Positions 35,241 to 47,056 of a stretch of 64,000 bases of DNA are shown here, one piece after another. The notes under the pieces were generated by a model that ran no database searches, was not told where the DNA came from, and saw only the letters and a list, made by a program, of their open reading frames with translations. Source of the DNA: Blasia pusilla (Eukaryota; Marchantiophyta; Marchantiopsida; Blasiales); the NCBI GenBank assembly GCA_050084515.1, contig CM114275.1, positions 12,276,001-12,340,000 of the forward strand, read 5' to 3'. The first letter of the stretch is position 1. Every line of letters starts with the position of its first letter. Made by a program: the position numbers and the translations under genes.

Positions 35241-36841
35241 TTGATGAGGAGATGGTGCCAGGTTGGCATGCATCCGCCTTTTTATGTTGGTTAGGGGTGG
35301 ACTCTAGTATGGAGGACCACATGACATCTTACTCTAGTCAGAAGGTAGATGGCGAGCCTTCAGCTCCTAAGGTTGGAGATGGTGGTACGGATCAACATGA
35401 TATTCATGATGATGCGTTGGTATTGGAGTTCCTACGGACCAGTAGGGTGCCAGGCATAGTGAGTGCCAAGGAGCGAGACTGTGTTCTTCAACGTACTAAG
35501 AGGTATCGATTGGAGGGAACACATATTCTCCGTGTGTGGGAGGATGGTAGAGTACGAGTAGTGCCGCATTTGGCTCAGAGAGAGCGCATTGTGCGACATG
35601 CCCATGAGGAGTTGGGACATTTTGGGGTAAAGCGTACATATAGCTTACTCCTTGGTCAGTATTGGTGGTGTGGCATGCATACTCAGGTGCAACAGTTGGT
35701 GTCACGTTCTATAGTTTATGACCGGGCGAGGGCATCATTCAATGCCCCTACACTACAGTTACACCCCTTGCCTATTATGGGGTTGGGTTACCGTTGGAGT
35801 GTGGACTTTGCGGGACCGTTACCGTTGATTGTATGACATCATCGATATGTGTTGGTGATGGTGGAGCACTTCTCCAAGTGGATTGAGTTGGTGGCATTAC
35901 CTAACAAGGCAAGTGAGGGAACGGCGTATGCATTTCTTGATAGAGTGCTTAGTCATTTTGGTGCACCAGCTGAAGTGCTGACCGACCAGGGTATAGAGTT
36001 TCAGGGTGAGTTTCAGGTCTTGTGTGACAAGGCGTTGATTGATCATCGGACCACGTCTCGAGATCATCTAGAGGCGGATGGTTTGGCTGAGTGTGTGGTT
36101 CAGACGGTGAAGAGGGCATTGCGCAAGTATGGCCTACAGAAGGGGCATCTTGGAGACTGGGATATTCAGTTGCCACGGTTAGCCATGGGGTATAGGTTCA
36201 TTTGCCAAGCATCCTTGGCTTCCTTCTCACCTTATTTTGTGTTATGCGGCCGAGATGCAGACTTGCCAGTAACAATTCGTCGGGAGTCTAGTGAGGTGGT
36301 GAACCTTGATGACCCAGAGATGTGGATGAGAGTGTGTTCTTAGCGGGCAGAGCTCTTTTGGAGAGTTATGCCAACAGCCTTTGAGAACCTTGCCATTGCT
36401 CAACACAGGGATACGTTGTGGTATGCAACCATTCGGGGTGGAGGTTATCGACCATCGATTCGTAGGTTCCGTGTGGGGGACTATGTTTATTTGCAGCAAA
36501 TTGCACCGACAACGTTGGATGTGACGACAGGCCGCACTATTTTACGAGTGCGCGAGGTGTTAGCTTCTGGAGTTCTCATGTTGGAGGGTCGTGATGGAGT
36601 TTTTTGGAAGGACCATGTGCGTAATTGTGCGCCATGTCATATTCCAAATGTGGTTGGTATTGTTGACCCAAGCTTAGCCATGATATGTGCTAGCTTGAGG
36701 TGCATGTTGTGTGGGTCTGCTGGTAACGCAACCCGTATGTTGGTGTGTGATCGGTGTTCTAGGGGTTGGCACATGATGTGTTTGACTCCACGTATGGATG
36801 TTGTTCCTACTGGAAGGTGGGTTTGTCAACGATGTACTTAG
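35241..36841 (+). pseudogene. Element B integrase with C-terminal PHD finger
   Basis: The zinc-binding N-terminal part reads HAHEELGHFGVKRTYSLL but its two Cys are lost (SRSIVYDR instead of SRCMVCDR). The core shows WSVDFAGPLPL (Asp at 35803), a TGA at 35834-35836 replacing a CGA Arg codon, AEVLTDQGIEF (Asp at 35984) and ADGLAECVVQTVKR (Glu). A TAG at 36341-36343 replaces a Glu codon. The C-terminal region reads ATIRGGGYRPSIRRF, VREVLASGVLMLEGRDG and KDHVRNCAPCHIPN. The PHD finger (36701-36835) has all eight ligands: CMLC, CDRC, WHMMC and WVCQRC. Apart from two stops the frame is continuous with RT. Confidence 0.9.
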
Positions 36842-37004
36842 GAGAGGTAGATGACTTGATCTTTGCATGATATGGATTACAGATAGGCGACTAACGATGG
36901 GGAAACCTAGCACCCGACCTTCTGATTCGTGCACCCAAGAAGGTGTATAGCATGTAGTAGATGTATAGGGCTACCTTGGAGTTAGAGGGACCTAACCGCC
37001 AGTT

Positions 37005-37011
37005 AGGGGGG
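37005..37011 (+). promoter_or_regulatory. Polypurine-like tract of element B
   Basis: AGGGGGG directly before X1, the same place and sequence as in elements A, A' and C. Confidence 0.7.
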
Positions 37012-37013
37012 CG

Positions 37014-37435
37014 AGTTGTGGTACACTTGTGTTTGTGGATGCTCTCGTCTATGTTATGTATGTATGTGAGTATGGTAAGTCAGCGACGTATGTTGTATGA
37101 CGATGTGGATTTGCACGAAAGTTGTCATGACCATACGGATTATGTCGTAGAGTATAGTGTGCTAGTAGAGGCCATACCTTATATAGGGCCGTAGTGTCTA
37201 GGTAGAGATGCAGTTTCATACATAAGGTTGGGGGTTACTTTGTTGAGGGTGACTTTTCCAATAGGGCCCGTTCTTAGGTTAGAGGATATAGTGTGGAGTG
37301 CACTCAAAGAACAGTTAGTTCTTTGAGTAGTTGTGGTACACTTGTGTTTGTGGATGCTCTCGTCTATGTTATGTATGTATGTGAGTATGGTATGTCAGCG
37401 ATGTATGTTGTATGATGATGTGGATTTGCACGACA
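37014..37435 (+). repeat. Element B 3' terminal block X1 - Y2 - X2
   Basis: X1 37014-37120 begins AGTTGTGGTACACTTG and ends TTGCACGAAA. Two bases (GT) later Y2 (37123-37327) repeats the first 205 bp of the element. X2 (37328-37435) repeats X1 with about five differences and ends TTGCACGACA, the last base of the insertion. Compared with a normal LTR pair, the segment after Y2 is X, whereas the segment after Y1 is leader. Confidence 0.92.
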
Positions 37436-38906
37436 TAGTTGATATACCTTCCGGTAAGGAAGCTATTGGTTGCAAATAGGTTTACAAAATCAAGCGCAAT
37501 GAAGATGGTACAATTAACATATACAAAGCGAGATTGATGGCTAAGGGCTATGTACAACAATATGGCATCGATTATGAGGAAACATTTAGCCCTGTTGCAA
37601 AGATGGCGACTACAAGAACAATGGTTGCAGTTGTAGTAAGTAAGAAGTGGAAATTACATCACATGGAAGTCAAGAATGCCTTCTTGAATGGAGATCTATA
37701 CGAGGAGGTATATATGACTCAACCACCTGGATGGTTGAGTCATATATACCATCTCAAGTTTCCATTTTGCGTATGCAGGTTGAAGAAAGCTCTATATGGG
37801 CTCAAACAAGCTCCAAGAGCTTAATATGGCAAGATTACATATGTCCTACAAGAGTTGGGTTTTAGGGTATGTGATTATGACTCCTCGTTATATGTCTTGA
37901 GAGGATAAGATCATACGATTCTCATTGTGTTGTATGTTGACGATCTCCTGATTATTGGGAGTACTGAAGAAATGGTACAACAAGTCAAGCTTAAGTTACA
38001 AGGAGAATTTGATATGAAGGACTTGGGAGAACTCAAGTATTTCCTTGGTATTGAGTTTATCAAGGTTGGAGAGAAAGCATGTGGTTACTACAACGATAAT
38101 ATCCTCTTCAAATCTTTCAAAATATGGTATGATGGCTTGTAAACCAATCTCTACATCATTGGACCAGAGTGTGAAGCTAAGAGTGGATGAAGGAGAGTTG
38201 CTTGCAAATTCTAATATGTACAGCGCATGGTTGGAAGTTTGATCTATCTAACTATAACCAGACCATATTTGAGCTATGGTGTTGGTCTAATGAGCCACTT
38301 TATGCAAGCACCTCGAAAACCTCACCTTGATGTTGTGAAGAGGATTATGCGGTATGTGAAATTCTCTATTTAATTCATACTTTAATTTGAAACTTCTCCG
38401 AGTTTTCAATTACAAGGATTCACATATGCTGATTGGCAAGAAGCATGTCTGATCGACACTCCACATCTGGTTATTCAATTACTTTGGGAAGCGCAACTAT
38501 GAGTTGGGCTTCAAAGAAGCAACCTACAATTGCTTTATCTTCAACAGAGGCTGAGTATAAAGGAGCAACCAATGCAACATGTGAGGCGGTATGGCTTCAT
38601 CGATTACTTGTTGAGATTGGTGTTAATAACTTAAGGATCTAGTGTAATATGTGCAGACAATATTAGTAGCATCAAGCTTGCTAATAATCCTGTGTTTCAT
38701 GCTCGTACAAAGCATGTTGAGGTGCACTATCATTTTATCAAAGAGAAAGTGCTTGCAGGAGAAATTGATCTTGTGTATATAGGTATAGATCATCAAATTG
38801 CTGACAGCTTTACAAAGACATTGTCTAGAGATAAGTTTGAGATGTTTAGAAATGATTTAGGCGTTAGAGATATCGATATGAGCTTGAGGGGTAGTATTGA
38901 AGATTG
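37436..38906 (+). pseudogene. Copia reverse transcriptase and RNase H
   Basis: Resumes the interrupted frame: DIPSGKEAIGCKXVYKIKRN (one TAG within), ARLMAKGYVQQYGIDYEETF, ALYGLKQAPRA, LYVDDLLIIGST (YVDD catalytic box at 37932-37943) and DLGELKYFLGIEF. RNase H shows [31 protein letters not shown] and, near the end, ADSFTKTLSRDKFEMFR. Frameshifts and stops near 37820, 37905, 38105 and 38240. Inactive. Confidence 0.9.
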
Positions 38907-39199
38907 AGTTACAATCAAGCTCATGAGACACATGAACTGCTATATTTGGTACTCACACGAAGTAGGGAAGCTTAATCTTGGTTATTAGTTAAGCGCAATT
39001 ATCTTAACTAGGGTTAGTTAATCAAAGTTAGTCTAACTCGAGACTATGGTTAAGATTAGGGCTGCTTGTTCGTACCCTATAGAGTTGAGAAGGGGACTAC
39101 CCTCCACTCATTCTCTCATTGCAAATTTCGTTCTCCATGGTGGTGTGTGAGTGTGAGAGCTGTTTCCAACCAGTTATGCTTCTTTAGCAGTTTTCCACA
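38907..39199 (+). repeat. Copia 3' LTR
   Basis: Matches the 5' LTR from AGTTACAATCAAGCTCATGA to AGTTTTCCACA with scattered changes and small deletions. It begins shortly after the RNase H stop. Confidence 0.85.
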
Positions 39200-41530
39200 A
39201 GGATGAGAGGAGCAATGAGGGAGGAGGGAGTGGAGGTGGAGGGAGGAAGAAATGGGGGAGTATGCAACACGAAGGCAAGTAAGGGGAATAAGAAAAAAGG
39301 GAAAGGTGGGGCCCATACAGATAAGTCCTTCCATAGGACGGACATAAGTCCACTGACATGGACATGTCTACGGACACAGACTTTGTCCACATGCAGCCTT
39401 GTGCAATGCCCATGTTATAAAGTACTTCCACTGGTCCATTCGTGTAATTTAGTTCAATATTTGTGGTTCATCTCTGGTTGAATTACTTTCATATGCAATG
39501 TATCGTGCAACTCATGCTTCGGATGTATGGTACCAATTCATTGAAAAGTTGATGATTGTTGTGAGCAGATGTATAATTGTGCTTATTCACCTGTTCAGTG
39601 GCACTTCATGCAAATTCATACCCTTCCTAACTTACTATACAGATTGTTCCAATACATGTCCATTAAACTTGCAAAAGTGTAACTTACTTTGCAGCCACAC
39701 CCATCGTGAAGTGCAGAACAAGTGACACACCACCACCGATTACTTCATTGCGAACTTCACTATTGCTCTAAATGTGTTATGGAACTCTAGTTTAACATTC
39801 CAAAATACCACTTTACACATCAGTAAATTGTGTTACTTCTTTCTTCCTCGGCTTTTGCTTCTAACTAATTTCTTCATTCGCTTAAATGTCGTCATTTCTC
39901 TCATATATTTCTTCTGTGGATATCTCTCCCAGCATGCAACACCAACTCACCATCATCTTTATTGTCTATGTGTTTCCATCTTGCTACAATCTATCGTCAA
40001 ATGTCTCTACTTACTAGACAACTATCGCGTTCACTACTATGAATTCATGTTAGTTTACCTCGACCAACGACACGTACATCACACAAAGTTACTAAAAACA
40101 CTTTGCCAACGTGCCTTAATTTCTATTCATAAATTCCACTGAATATAAGCATCTTCCATTATGCTTCGCCAACGTCATTATGAGTTCAACTTCTATTACT
40201 AGGGTAATTGCTTCATAAGCACACTTGGACCGGCATATTCACATCCTTATATTATGTTCCCCTAGCCATAGAGATGTATGGGGCTATGGGGGAGAGGTTT
40301 GACTCGTTCCTTACGACCTGCGCTCATCATCTCCAATCGAGAAATAGTTCGTCCTTAGCTATCGCGATTCTTTATTGTAGGCAACGGGTCTCCATAGCTC
40401 GGAGCGTGCCGAGGCCAATGGGCTTTTCCGGCAGGCTCAAGCTATGGAAGACGTCGACCCTAGAGGACCGCTCCCGGTAGTAATCATAGTTTGCTAGGAG
40501 TTGTTTAGTCGTAAGAGGAATGCCCCTTCTTCTTTTTCAACGCCACATGTGGCCTTTTGTCTCTATGATGGGTTTTCCATCTTCATATTTATGGACGTCC
40601 GTTATAATGTTCCGGACTGACCAGTTCGTTCATGCATCGCTGGCCGTAAGAGGCTGTAACTTATTTATCCTCGGTATCAATTCACCGTGGATAGATTAAA
40701 TTAACAGTAGGGACTTCGATTTTCGACCGCCGACGGTGCCCATAGCGGAGACGGATGTGGAATGCATCGCTGTTCCGTTCGGCGACGGTGACGAAAGTCA
40801 AGAGAGTGACAACGGTAGGGCGGAGATGGCGATCTTGAAGGAGCGCAGTCTCCAACTGCTGCCGGAAAGCGTTTCCCTCCCAAGCTCCACGGTCTCTGAA
40901 CTATTAAATAGGCTTCGTTCGCACAGTGCTACCGGTGCGTGTGTAATGAAACATGACGGAGTGACGGAGCTTTTCAAACTCCAGGCTTCGATCACGGAGC
41001 CCGGCTCTGCTCGCGGGCTCTCGTCGTCCCTCCAGTCCAGCGTCGTCAGGGCCCGCCTCTCCCGTGGACCAGCGCCAAGCACCGACGCCGCAGCAAGCGA
41101 GCCGTGTACGACGCTGCATCGAAAGCTCCAGGGCATACTGTGCGTTCTGTGCGTTACGGAGGCGGTGGAACGTAGGTGGGCCGGCGTTTGTCTGAATTCT
41201 GCAATGCTATATGATTCTCAAGGGTTCACGTGTTCGGCACGGACGACTTCGAAGGCTGTGATGAACTTGTCGGGTTCGCTCGTCGCGTAGTCCTCGGGGA
41301 TTTCCATTTCGGAGGGAGCACCGGGTTCACATGTGGTGTGGAATTAATTGCAAAGCGCCTGGCTTTCGGGGGAGCTCCAGGCGCTCCCTTGCAGCGAGAA
41401 CAGGACAAGAGGCAATTCAGTAACCCGGAGTGTTGGATCGAGTAACTTGGTGGAGCGGGGAAGGATCGCGTTTCTGGACAGACACTGCATGCATTCTCTA
41501 CGTGGACGTGATTCGGTGTCGGCGGTATGA
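39200..41530. other. Region upstream of the galactosyltransferase gene
   Basis: 39200-40650 shows no recognised gene. 40700-41530 is clearly richer in G and C than its surroundings and has overlapping open frames on both strands (for example 40736-41290 plus, opening with GTG, and 40798-41136 minus) with no family resemblance. It probably holds the promoter and 5' untranslated part, and perhaps a first coding exon, of the gene that follows. Confidence 0.4.
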
Positions 41531-41608
41531 ACGTGGGAATCATGGAGTGGAGCTCGCTCGAGTCGCGGATACTGGTGGTGGGATTTTTATGACGATGCTG
41601 GAACAGTC

Positions 41609-44600
41609 GTGAACAACTGTGAGACAGAACTGGAGTTTCACAACGTTATTTTTATATCCGTTATCTACCATGGCCTGGTGCACGACGAATTCTATGCCGT
41701 GTGTTTCACTCTGTACATATTTGTGGGAATCGTTTCCGTTTCCTCTGGTGACAAATTATCAGAGTTGTTATCGCGTGTGCCGGAGATACCAAAATCTCCA
41801 TGGAGAATGCATACTTTGTTTTCAGTCGAATGCCGTGATTATTTCGATTGGCAAACGATTGGGCTCACGCACAGTTTCAAGAAAACGGGGCAGCCTGGGC
41901 CAATCACGCGCTTGCTGAGTTGCACGGAGGAAGAATTAAAGAGCTACAAGGGGCTTGATTTGACTCACACCCACACGGTCCCTTCCATGAGCCATCATCC
42001 TGTAACAGGAGACTGGTGAGACTACTGCTGAAAGCTCTTATCAGTGGGGTTTGAGGTTTTGGTTTTTCTCTCATGGGAAGGATGTTGAAGCCTCTTAGGC
42101 AAGACAGGAACATTTCGCAATCTCAGCCTGGTTATTGTTGTGTCTGTCGCATTTTAGCGGATCGAACCCAATACGGTCTAATGTTTCCGTCGGAACGTCA
42201 TTTTCCTGTAACAGGAGACGGGTGAGATCCTAAAGCCCTTATCGGTGGGATTTGAGGTTTTGTGGTTTTCTCATGGAAACGACGGTGAAGGTCTTAGTCT
42301 AAGCAGGAACTCTTTGCAGTCTCAGTCTGAATAACGTTGTTTAAGTCGCATTTTAGTGTATCAAACCCAACGCAATCTAAAGTATGCCTCGGAACTCCAA
42401 TTCGTACTCCAGTAAGGGCCCCTGCTCATTCCCACTCCAAGTATACTTGTGTTATGTCGGAATCTTTGGAATAGTCAGCGGGTATTGAAGCGGAGTGACG
42501 TACCGGGGATCGTGAAGAGTATACAGCCAGTCTTCGGCACCTCCGAGTATGGGTCCTCCAGTTGTCCGCTGTCCAAACATTTCTCCCCACTAATGTCAGC
42601 GCCCTTGAAGATGGGCTAGTGGATGTCGTGGTTAATCATGGAGGGCGCGCATATAAGTCTCTTACATCTAACAGATTTTATGTCATGATGCGGGGATGTC
42701 CCTCTTGTACTCGATGCAGGTATCCAGCCATCAACAAACCAGCTGGAGTTGTGCACTGGCTCAATCACTCCAAAGAAGCCAAAAATGTCGATTGGGTGGT
42801 AATTCTGGATGCTGATATGATCATGAGGCATCCAATTACTCCCTGGGAAGTGGGTGCAGAAAAGGGAAAGCCTGTGTCTGCTTCATACGGGTAGGCGCCT
42901 GCTCGTCTTGGTCAGTCTTTGTAGAACTGCTGCCCCTGTCTAATTGATGACCTGAATGAATGAGAAAGTTCACGGGGGATGCGGGCCAGGATGGTCAAGC
43001 TAAAACTTTATTAGTATGGAATGTTGTTTCTTCTGGTTTCGTGCCAAATGAATTTACTTTCTGGTATGAGTGATAACATGTCTAGTTTATGTTTGCTCAA
43101 CCTGTACGCGTAAGAAAATGCTTGAAAATCCAAACTTCATATTTTTTTTCTCTTAGTTCTTGGCCTATCTTGGTTGAAATTAGGTACCTCATCGGCTGCG
43201 ACAATGAACTAGGGATTCTACACACAACACATCCTGAGTACTGTGACAAAGTTGGAGGCTTTATTGTCATGCATATTGATGACCTACGAGCCATGGCACC
43301 CCTATGGCTTTCCAAGACTGAGGAAGTGCGCCAAGACACGGCACATTGGTCTTCCAAATACACTGGTGACATATACGAGAGGGGTTGGATTAGTGAGATG
43401 TATGGATATTCTTTTGGTGCTGCTGAGGTATTCTCTTAAAGCACCATCTAGTCCTCCTCCTTGTATCATTTTCTCCATCTTTTGGGCACCTTTCTGTCAT
43501 CAGGGATGCGACGGTCAGAATGTCAGCCCAGTTACACCGGCAGGCTGAATTGCTGCATGAAGAAGTTTAGCCATCCGTTCCCAGTGTAGGTAGGGGTTCT
43601 TGGAATTTTGAAATCACAAATAAACATGGTACAGAGCTGAATGCTTAGTAGTTGAGTTCTTAATCACACATATTGGTGAAGGATTTCAATGTCGCTCGGT
43701 TTTTTGCCCTTTCCTGGCAGGTCGGTCTTCGACATAAAATCACTGATGCTGTGATGATATACCCAGGATATATCCCAAGAGAAGGAGTTGAGCCTTTCAT
43801 CATGCACTATGGACTGCGCTTCAATGTGAGCAGCTGGTATTTTGATAAAGCTGATCATATGGATGATGCTATCGTTTACGACTGTAATCGATTATTTCCT
43901 GCTCCGCCTTTTCCAGAAGAGGTCAGTACATTTTCTGGACATAGTAGAGTCCAAGATTGTGATAGATTCAGAGATGTTTCAATGGTCTCTCCAAGTTATG
44001 TCATGTAAACCCTGTTCGACTCAGAAACCGTCTTCAACCCTCAACTGATCTAAAAGTTTTAACAGACAATTTCGATGTGAATGTTCTGGGGCTCAATATG
44101 GTGTAGTGGAAATCTGGGAATTGTCAGACGCACTTTCGCACAGACAAACTGTGAGTCCTGTGAAGATATTATCATGTAGGTCACAACACTCTAAGCGGTT
44201 CCTTATTTAGTTTGTGGTCTAGATACCCACTCAGTTAGGCCAATGGGTGGAGAGAAGGAAGATTCAACTGGTGAAGCGATCCTCGAAGTTTTGACAGATT
44301 ATTGCCTGTTTTGAAGGTCATTTATATGACCACAGCCAAAGACAACCTGGAACGATGAGGAAAGTGTGATCATGGGTTTAGAGTCTATTGGGGGAGCTGC
44401 CTTGAAAAAGAAAACGTGAAACTGGAGTTATTATCTATGATTGAAGTAGTGAGGAGAGTTGCCTTGTTTGCTCTAATCGTGTCAAGAATAAATGGTGTCA
44501 CGGTATGGCTGATGGTCATGATCTGCAAATCAACTAAGAGACTGAAGAAACCATTGGATTGTGTTGGTTCAAGAACAGAAGACTAATTTTTGCTGAGACT

Positions 44601-47056
44601 GTTTCAGGTCGAGCTGATGACGACAGAGAATGAAGAGCGTCGTGCTTTACTTCTGAGCATTGAGTGTATCAACTCAATAAATGAGGGCCTGCTTCTAAAC
44701 CACGAGAAACGGAGCTGTCCCAAGCCGGTGGAAACAGAGTATTTGAAATTTCTACGTACAGGCTCCGATCCTACTAGTCGCCCAAGAGAGAGGAGAGTAG
44801 CCGATAATGTCCCTCATGTATCCAAGTCAAAACTTGTCGACGAGAATGTCAAGCAGGATAATGTGGCAGTCATTGCCGCTGAGAACACGCTCTCTCAGCA
44901 CTTCAGTCTCCACCCTAGAATCCACACTCTTTTTTCAACTGAGTGTAATGATTATTTTGACTGGCAAACTTTGGGGCTCTATCACAGTTTCCAGTTAAGT
45001 GGACAGCCCGGATTTATCACCAGGCTTCTGAGTTGTACAGACGAGAAACTGAAGACATACAAAAATATGGACCTAGCCCCCACACATGTGGTACCCTCAA
45101 TGAGCGTGCATCCCTTGACAGGAGACAGGTGAGTCAAGTCGTCTATCTTTCCATGGCTCCGTAGTTGATGCCATGAAATTATTTCTTCCGAGTTGTTGAT
45201 ATCACTTCACTTGAAAAACGAGAATCAATCTGGAATGATTACTTTCAAAATTCTCAGTTTAGTGGCGGAGGTCTTGATTACCTACTTCATTTGAACGTTC
45301 TCATTGCTTCTATGTCGATTCTTGTTGGGTTTTTGATGGGGAATGGTCTTTGAAATCATCACTCCGTTTTTCGCAGATACCCAGCCATCAACAAACCAGC
45401 CGGCGTTGTGCATTGGCTCAATCATGTCAAAGTCGACGTCGAGTATGTCCTCATTCTGGATGCGGATATGATATTACGGGGGCCCATCACGCCTTGGGAA
45501 TTTGGTGCTTCGCGAGGCCATCCTGTTTCAGTAGCTTACGAGTGAGTACAGTTTGAGCTTCTTCTGGTTGTGAACTTGGTATATAAAACTCTATAGCACC
45601 CCTTTCAGAAAAATTGCTCATTATCTACATTCCAGCGACTTAGCTATATGACGAATGACACTGGTAGTGTCCCCATCTCTTGAAGTTGGATATTGAAGTT
45701 GAAAGAAGCATGGAGCTAGCTAGCTATGAGAGGTAGTGATGCATTCTTCGTGTATGACTTCCGAGATCTTGCAATGTTGTGACCCATTAATGACGTTCGT
45801 ATACAGCTATCTCATCGGCTGCGACAATATATTGGCTCAGTTGCACACTCGGTATCCGTCCTTTTGCCAGAAGGTGGGTGGTGTGATTCTGATGCATATC
45901 GACGATTTACGACTTTTTGCACCTCTCTGGCTTCACAAAACAGAAGAAGTTCGAGCAGACAAGGCTCACTGGGCAACGAATATAACGGGAGACGTCTATG
46001 GACATGGGTGGATCAGCGAGATGTATGGATACTCGTTCGGTGCTGCGGAGGTCAGTCCGTCTTTGTGAATCTAGTTAAGGTCAATTTGACGCATCTGTTG
46101 GGGGAGGCTTCCGCCTTTCCTTCCAACTCTTCTAAAGTCTGGTTCATCAGTCTCAAGAATTGTGAACGCCAATTTCATGTCAAGGTTACATCGTCGTTTG
46201 TGGTCTCTGTTTTAGAGTGATTTGAGCAGGTATGTTGGGGAGGGGGGGATTGATTATCCTGTGATGGTGGTGATGAATGATTCAGCTTAAATTGAAGCAT
46301 ATCATCAACAGCGACATCATGCTCTACCCTGGCTACGTACCTCCGGCTGGAGTCGAAGTGAGGGTGCTGCACTATGGATTAAATTTCAAAGTAGGGAACT
46401 GGAGTTGGGACAAACACAAGTGGCACTACACCGACATGACAAGCGAGTGTTGGAGCCAGTTTCCTTCGCCTCCAGATCCCTCGACAATGAGATGGTTGTC
46501 CACGCAAGAGGAGCGAAAAGATAGGTTGAGTATCGAGTGCATGAAGACACTGAACGAAGCTATTTTTTTGTATCACAAGCGGCGTGGATGTAAGGTAGGA
46601 AGTGGAACGGAGGGAATACAGAATCATGTACCTGCTCAATTAGATGAAGGAAAATCTCAGGTAGAAAGAAGGATGGAAGAAGGAATTTTTAATAAAGGGC
46701 ACGATAAACTGGTCAAGCAGGGTGCCAGTGACGAAGACGACAGCGATCTGGAAAACCTTTCTGAGGAACGGTTAACCAAGAGGAGTATGCTGTCCAACTT
46801 GAGAAGTAACCTGGTGATTCGAAGTCCGCGGTACTGGATGATCGCTGTGTGGAGCATTCTGGTGGTGCTGTTCCTCTTCGCGGTGTCGGCCATTTACTCC
46901 AGTCGACGCCGTCAGCCACCGATAAAGTACTCGAAGGTGAAATTTCGAAGGGCAGATCTTGAGTCGAAGAGAGACATGGGAGTTGACCATGATTTCTATT
47001 CCCGGCCTATGGACCAACGTTGTCTCCTTGGCAAATGCGATGAGGAGAATCCGTAA
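41609..47056 (+). CDS. SERGT1-like: Peptidyl-serine alpha-galactosyltransferase, two-domain, membrane-anchored
   Basis: Transfers galactose to serine of hydroxyproline-rich proteins (extensins) in the secretory pathway; family function is from knowledge of plant SERGT. Exons read from splice sites and frame: to 42015, 42720-42890, 43184-43427, 43721-43921, 44608-45128, 45377-45541, 45807-46050, 46286-47056. Each half has IHTLFS-ECxxYFDWQT, SGQPG..TRLLSCT, YPAINKPAGVVHWL, VxILDADMI (DAD/DxD metal site), YLIGCDN, GWISEMYGYSFGAAE and YPGYVP. After an acidic/basic linker the end has one membrane segment (MIAVWSILVVLFLFAVSAIY) and a basic tail, matching a type I protein. A hydrophobic segment (CFTLYIFVGIVSVSS) before the first domain looks like a signal peptide, but no ATG lies in frame between 41531 and it, so the start is unresolved and may be in an upstream exon. 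Confidence 0.9.
41998..42395 (+). repeat. Tandem duplication covering an exon-intron boundary
   Basis: About 205 bp starting TCCTGTAACAGGAGACTGGT, the end of the first recognised exon plus its donor, is repeated from about 42204 (CCTGTAACAGGAGACGGGTG) inside the intron. The copies then share GGTTTGAGGTTTT, TCTCAGxCTG and GTCGCATTTTAG. The second copy supplies a duplicate GT donor. Confidence 0.85.

Larger units (their letters stand above)
27984..37435 (+). mobile_element. Element B: Ty3-type retroelement with methyltransferase and PHD finger
   Basis: A 9452-bp insertion bounded on both sides by the interrupted copia RT. Its layout is Y1 - leader - gag - zinc knuckle - protease - DNA methyltransferase - UAG - RT - RNase H - integrase - PHD - purine tract - X1 - Y2 - X2. 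It starts TGTCATGACC and ends GCACGACA, so the outer ends form TGTC...GACA, and it has a 4-bp target duplication. The genes keep the expected order and most catalytic motifs, but there are stops in gag, between protease and methyltransferase (32395) and in integrase, plus frameshifts near 33018 and 34084. It is the best-preserved methyltransferase copy in the window. Confidence 0.92.

Noticed and set aside
36360-36841. Chromodomain at the integrase C-terminus (chromovirus)
   Set aside because: The Cys/His spacing CxxC...CxxC...H..C...CxxC is that of a PHD finger; no chromodomain aromatic pattern was found.
40736-41290. 184-codon plus-strand frame upstream of the galactosyltransferase, with an overlapping minus-strand frame
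   Set aside because: Opens with GTG, shows no family motif, and is open on both strands as expected in GC-rich DNA; treated as probable 5' region of the gene.
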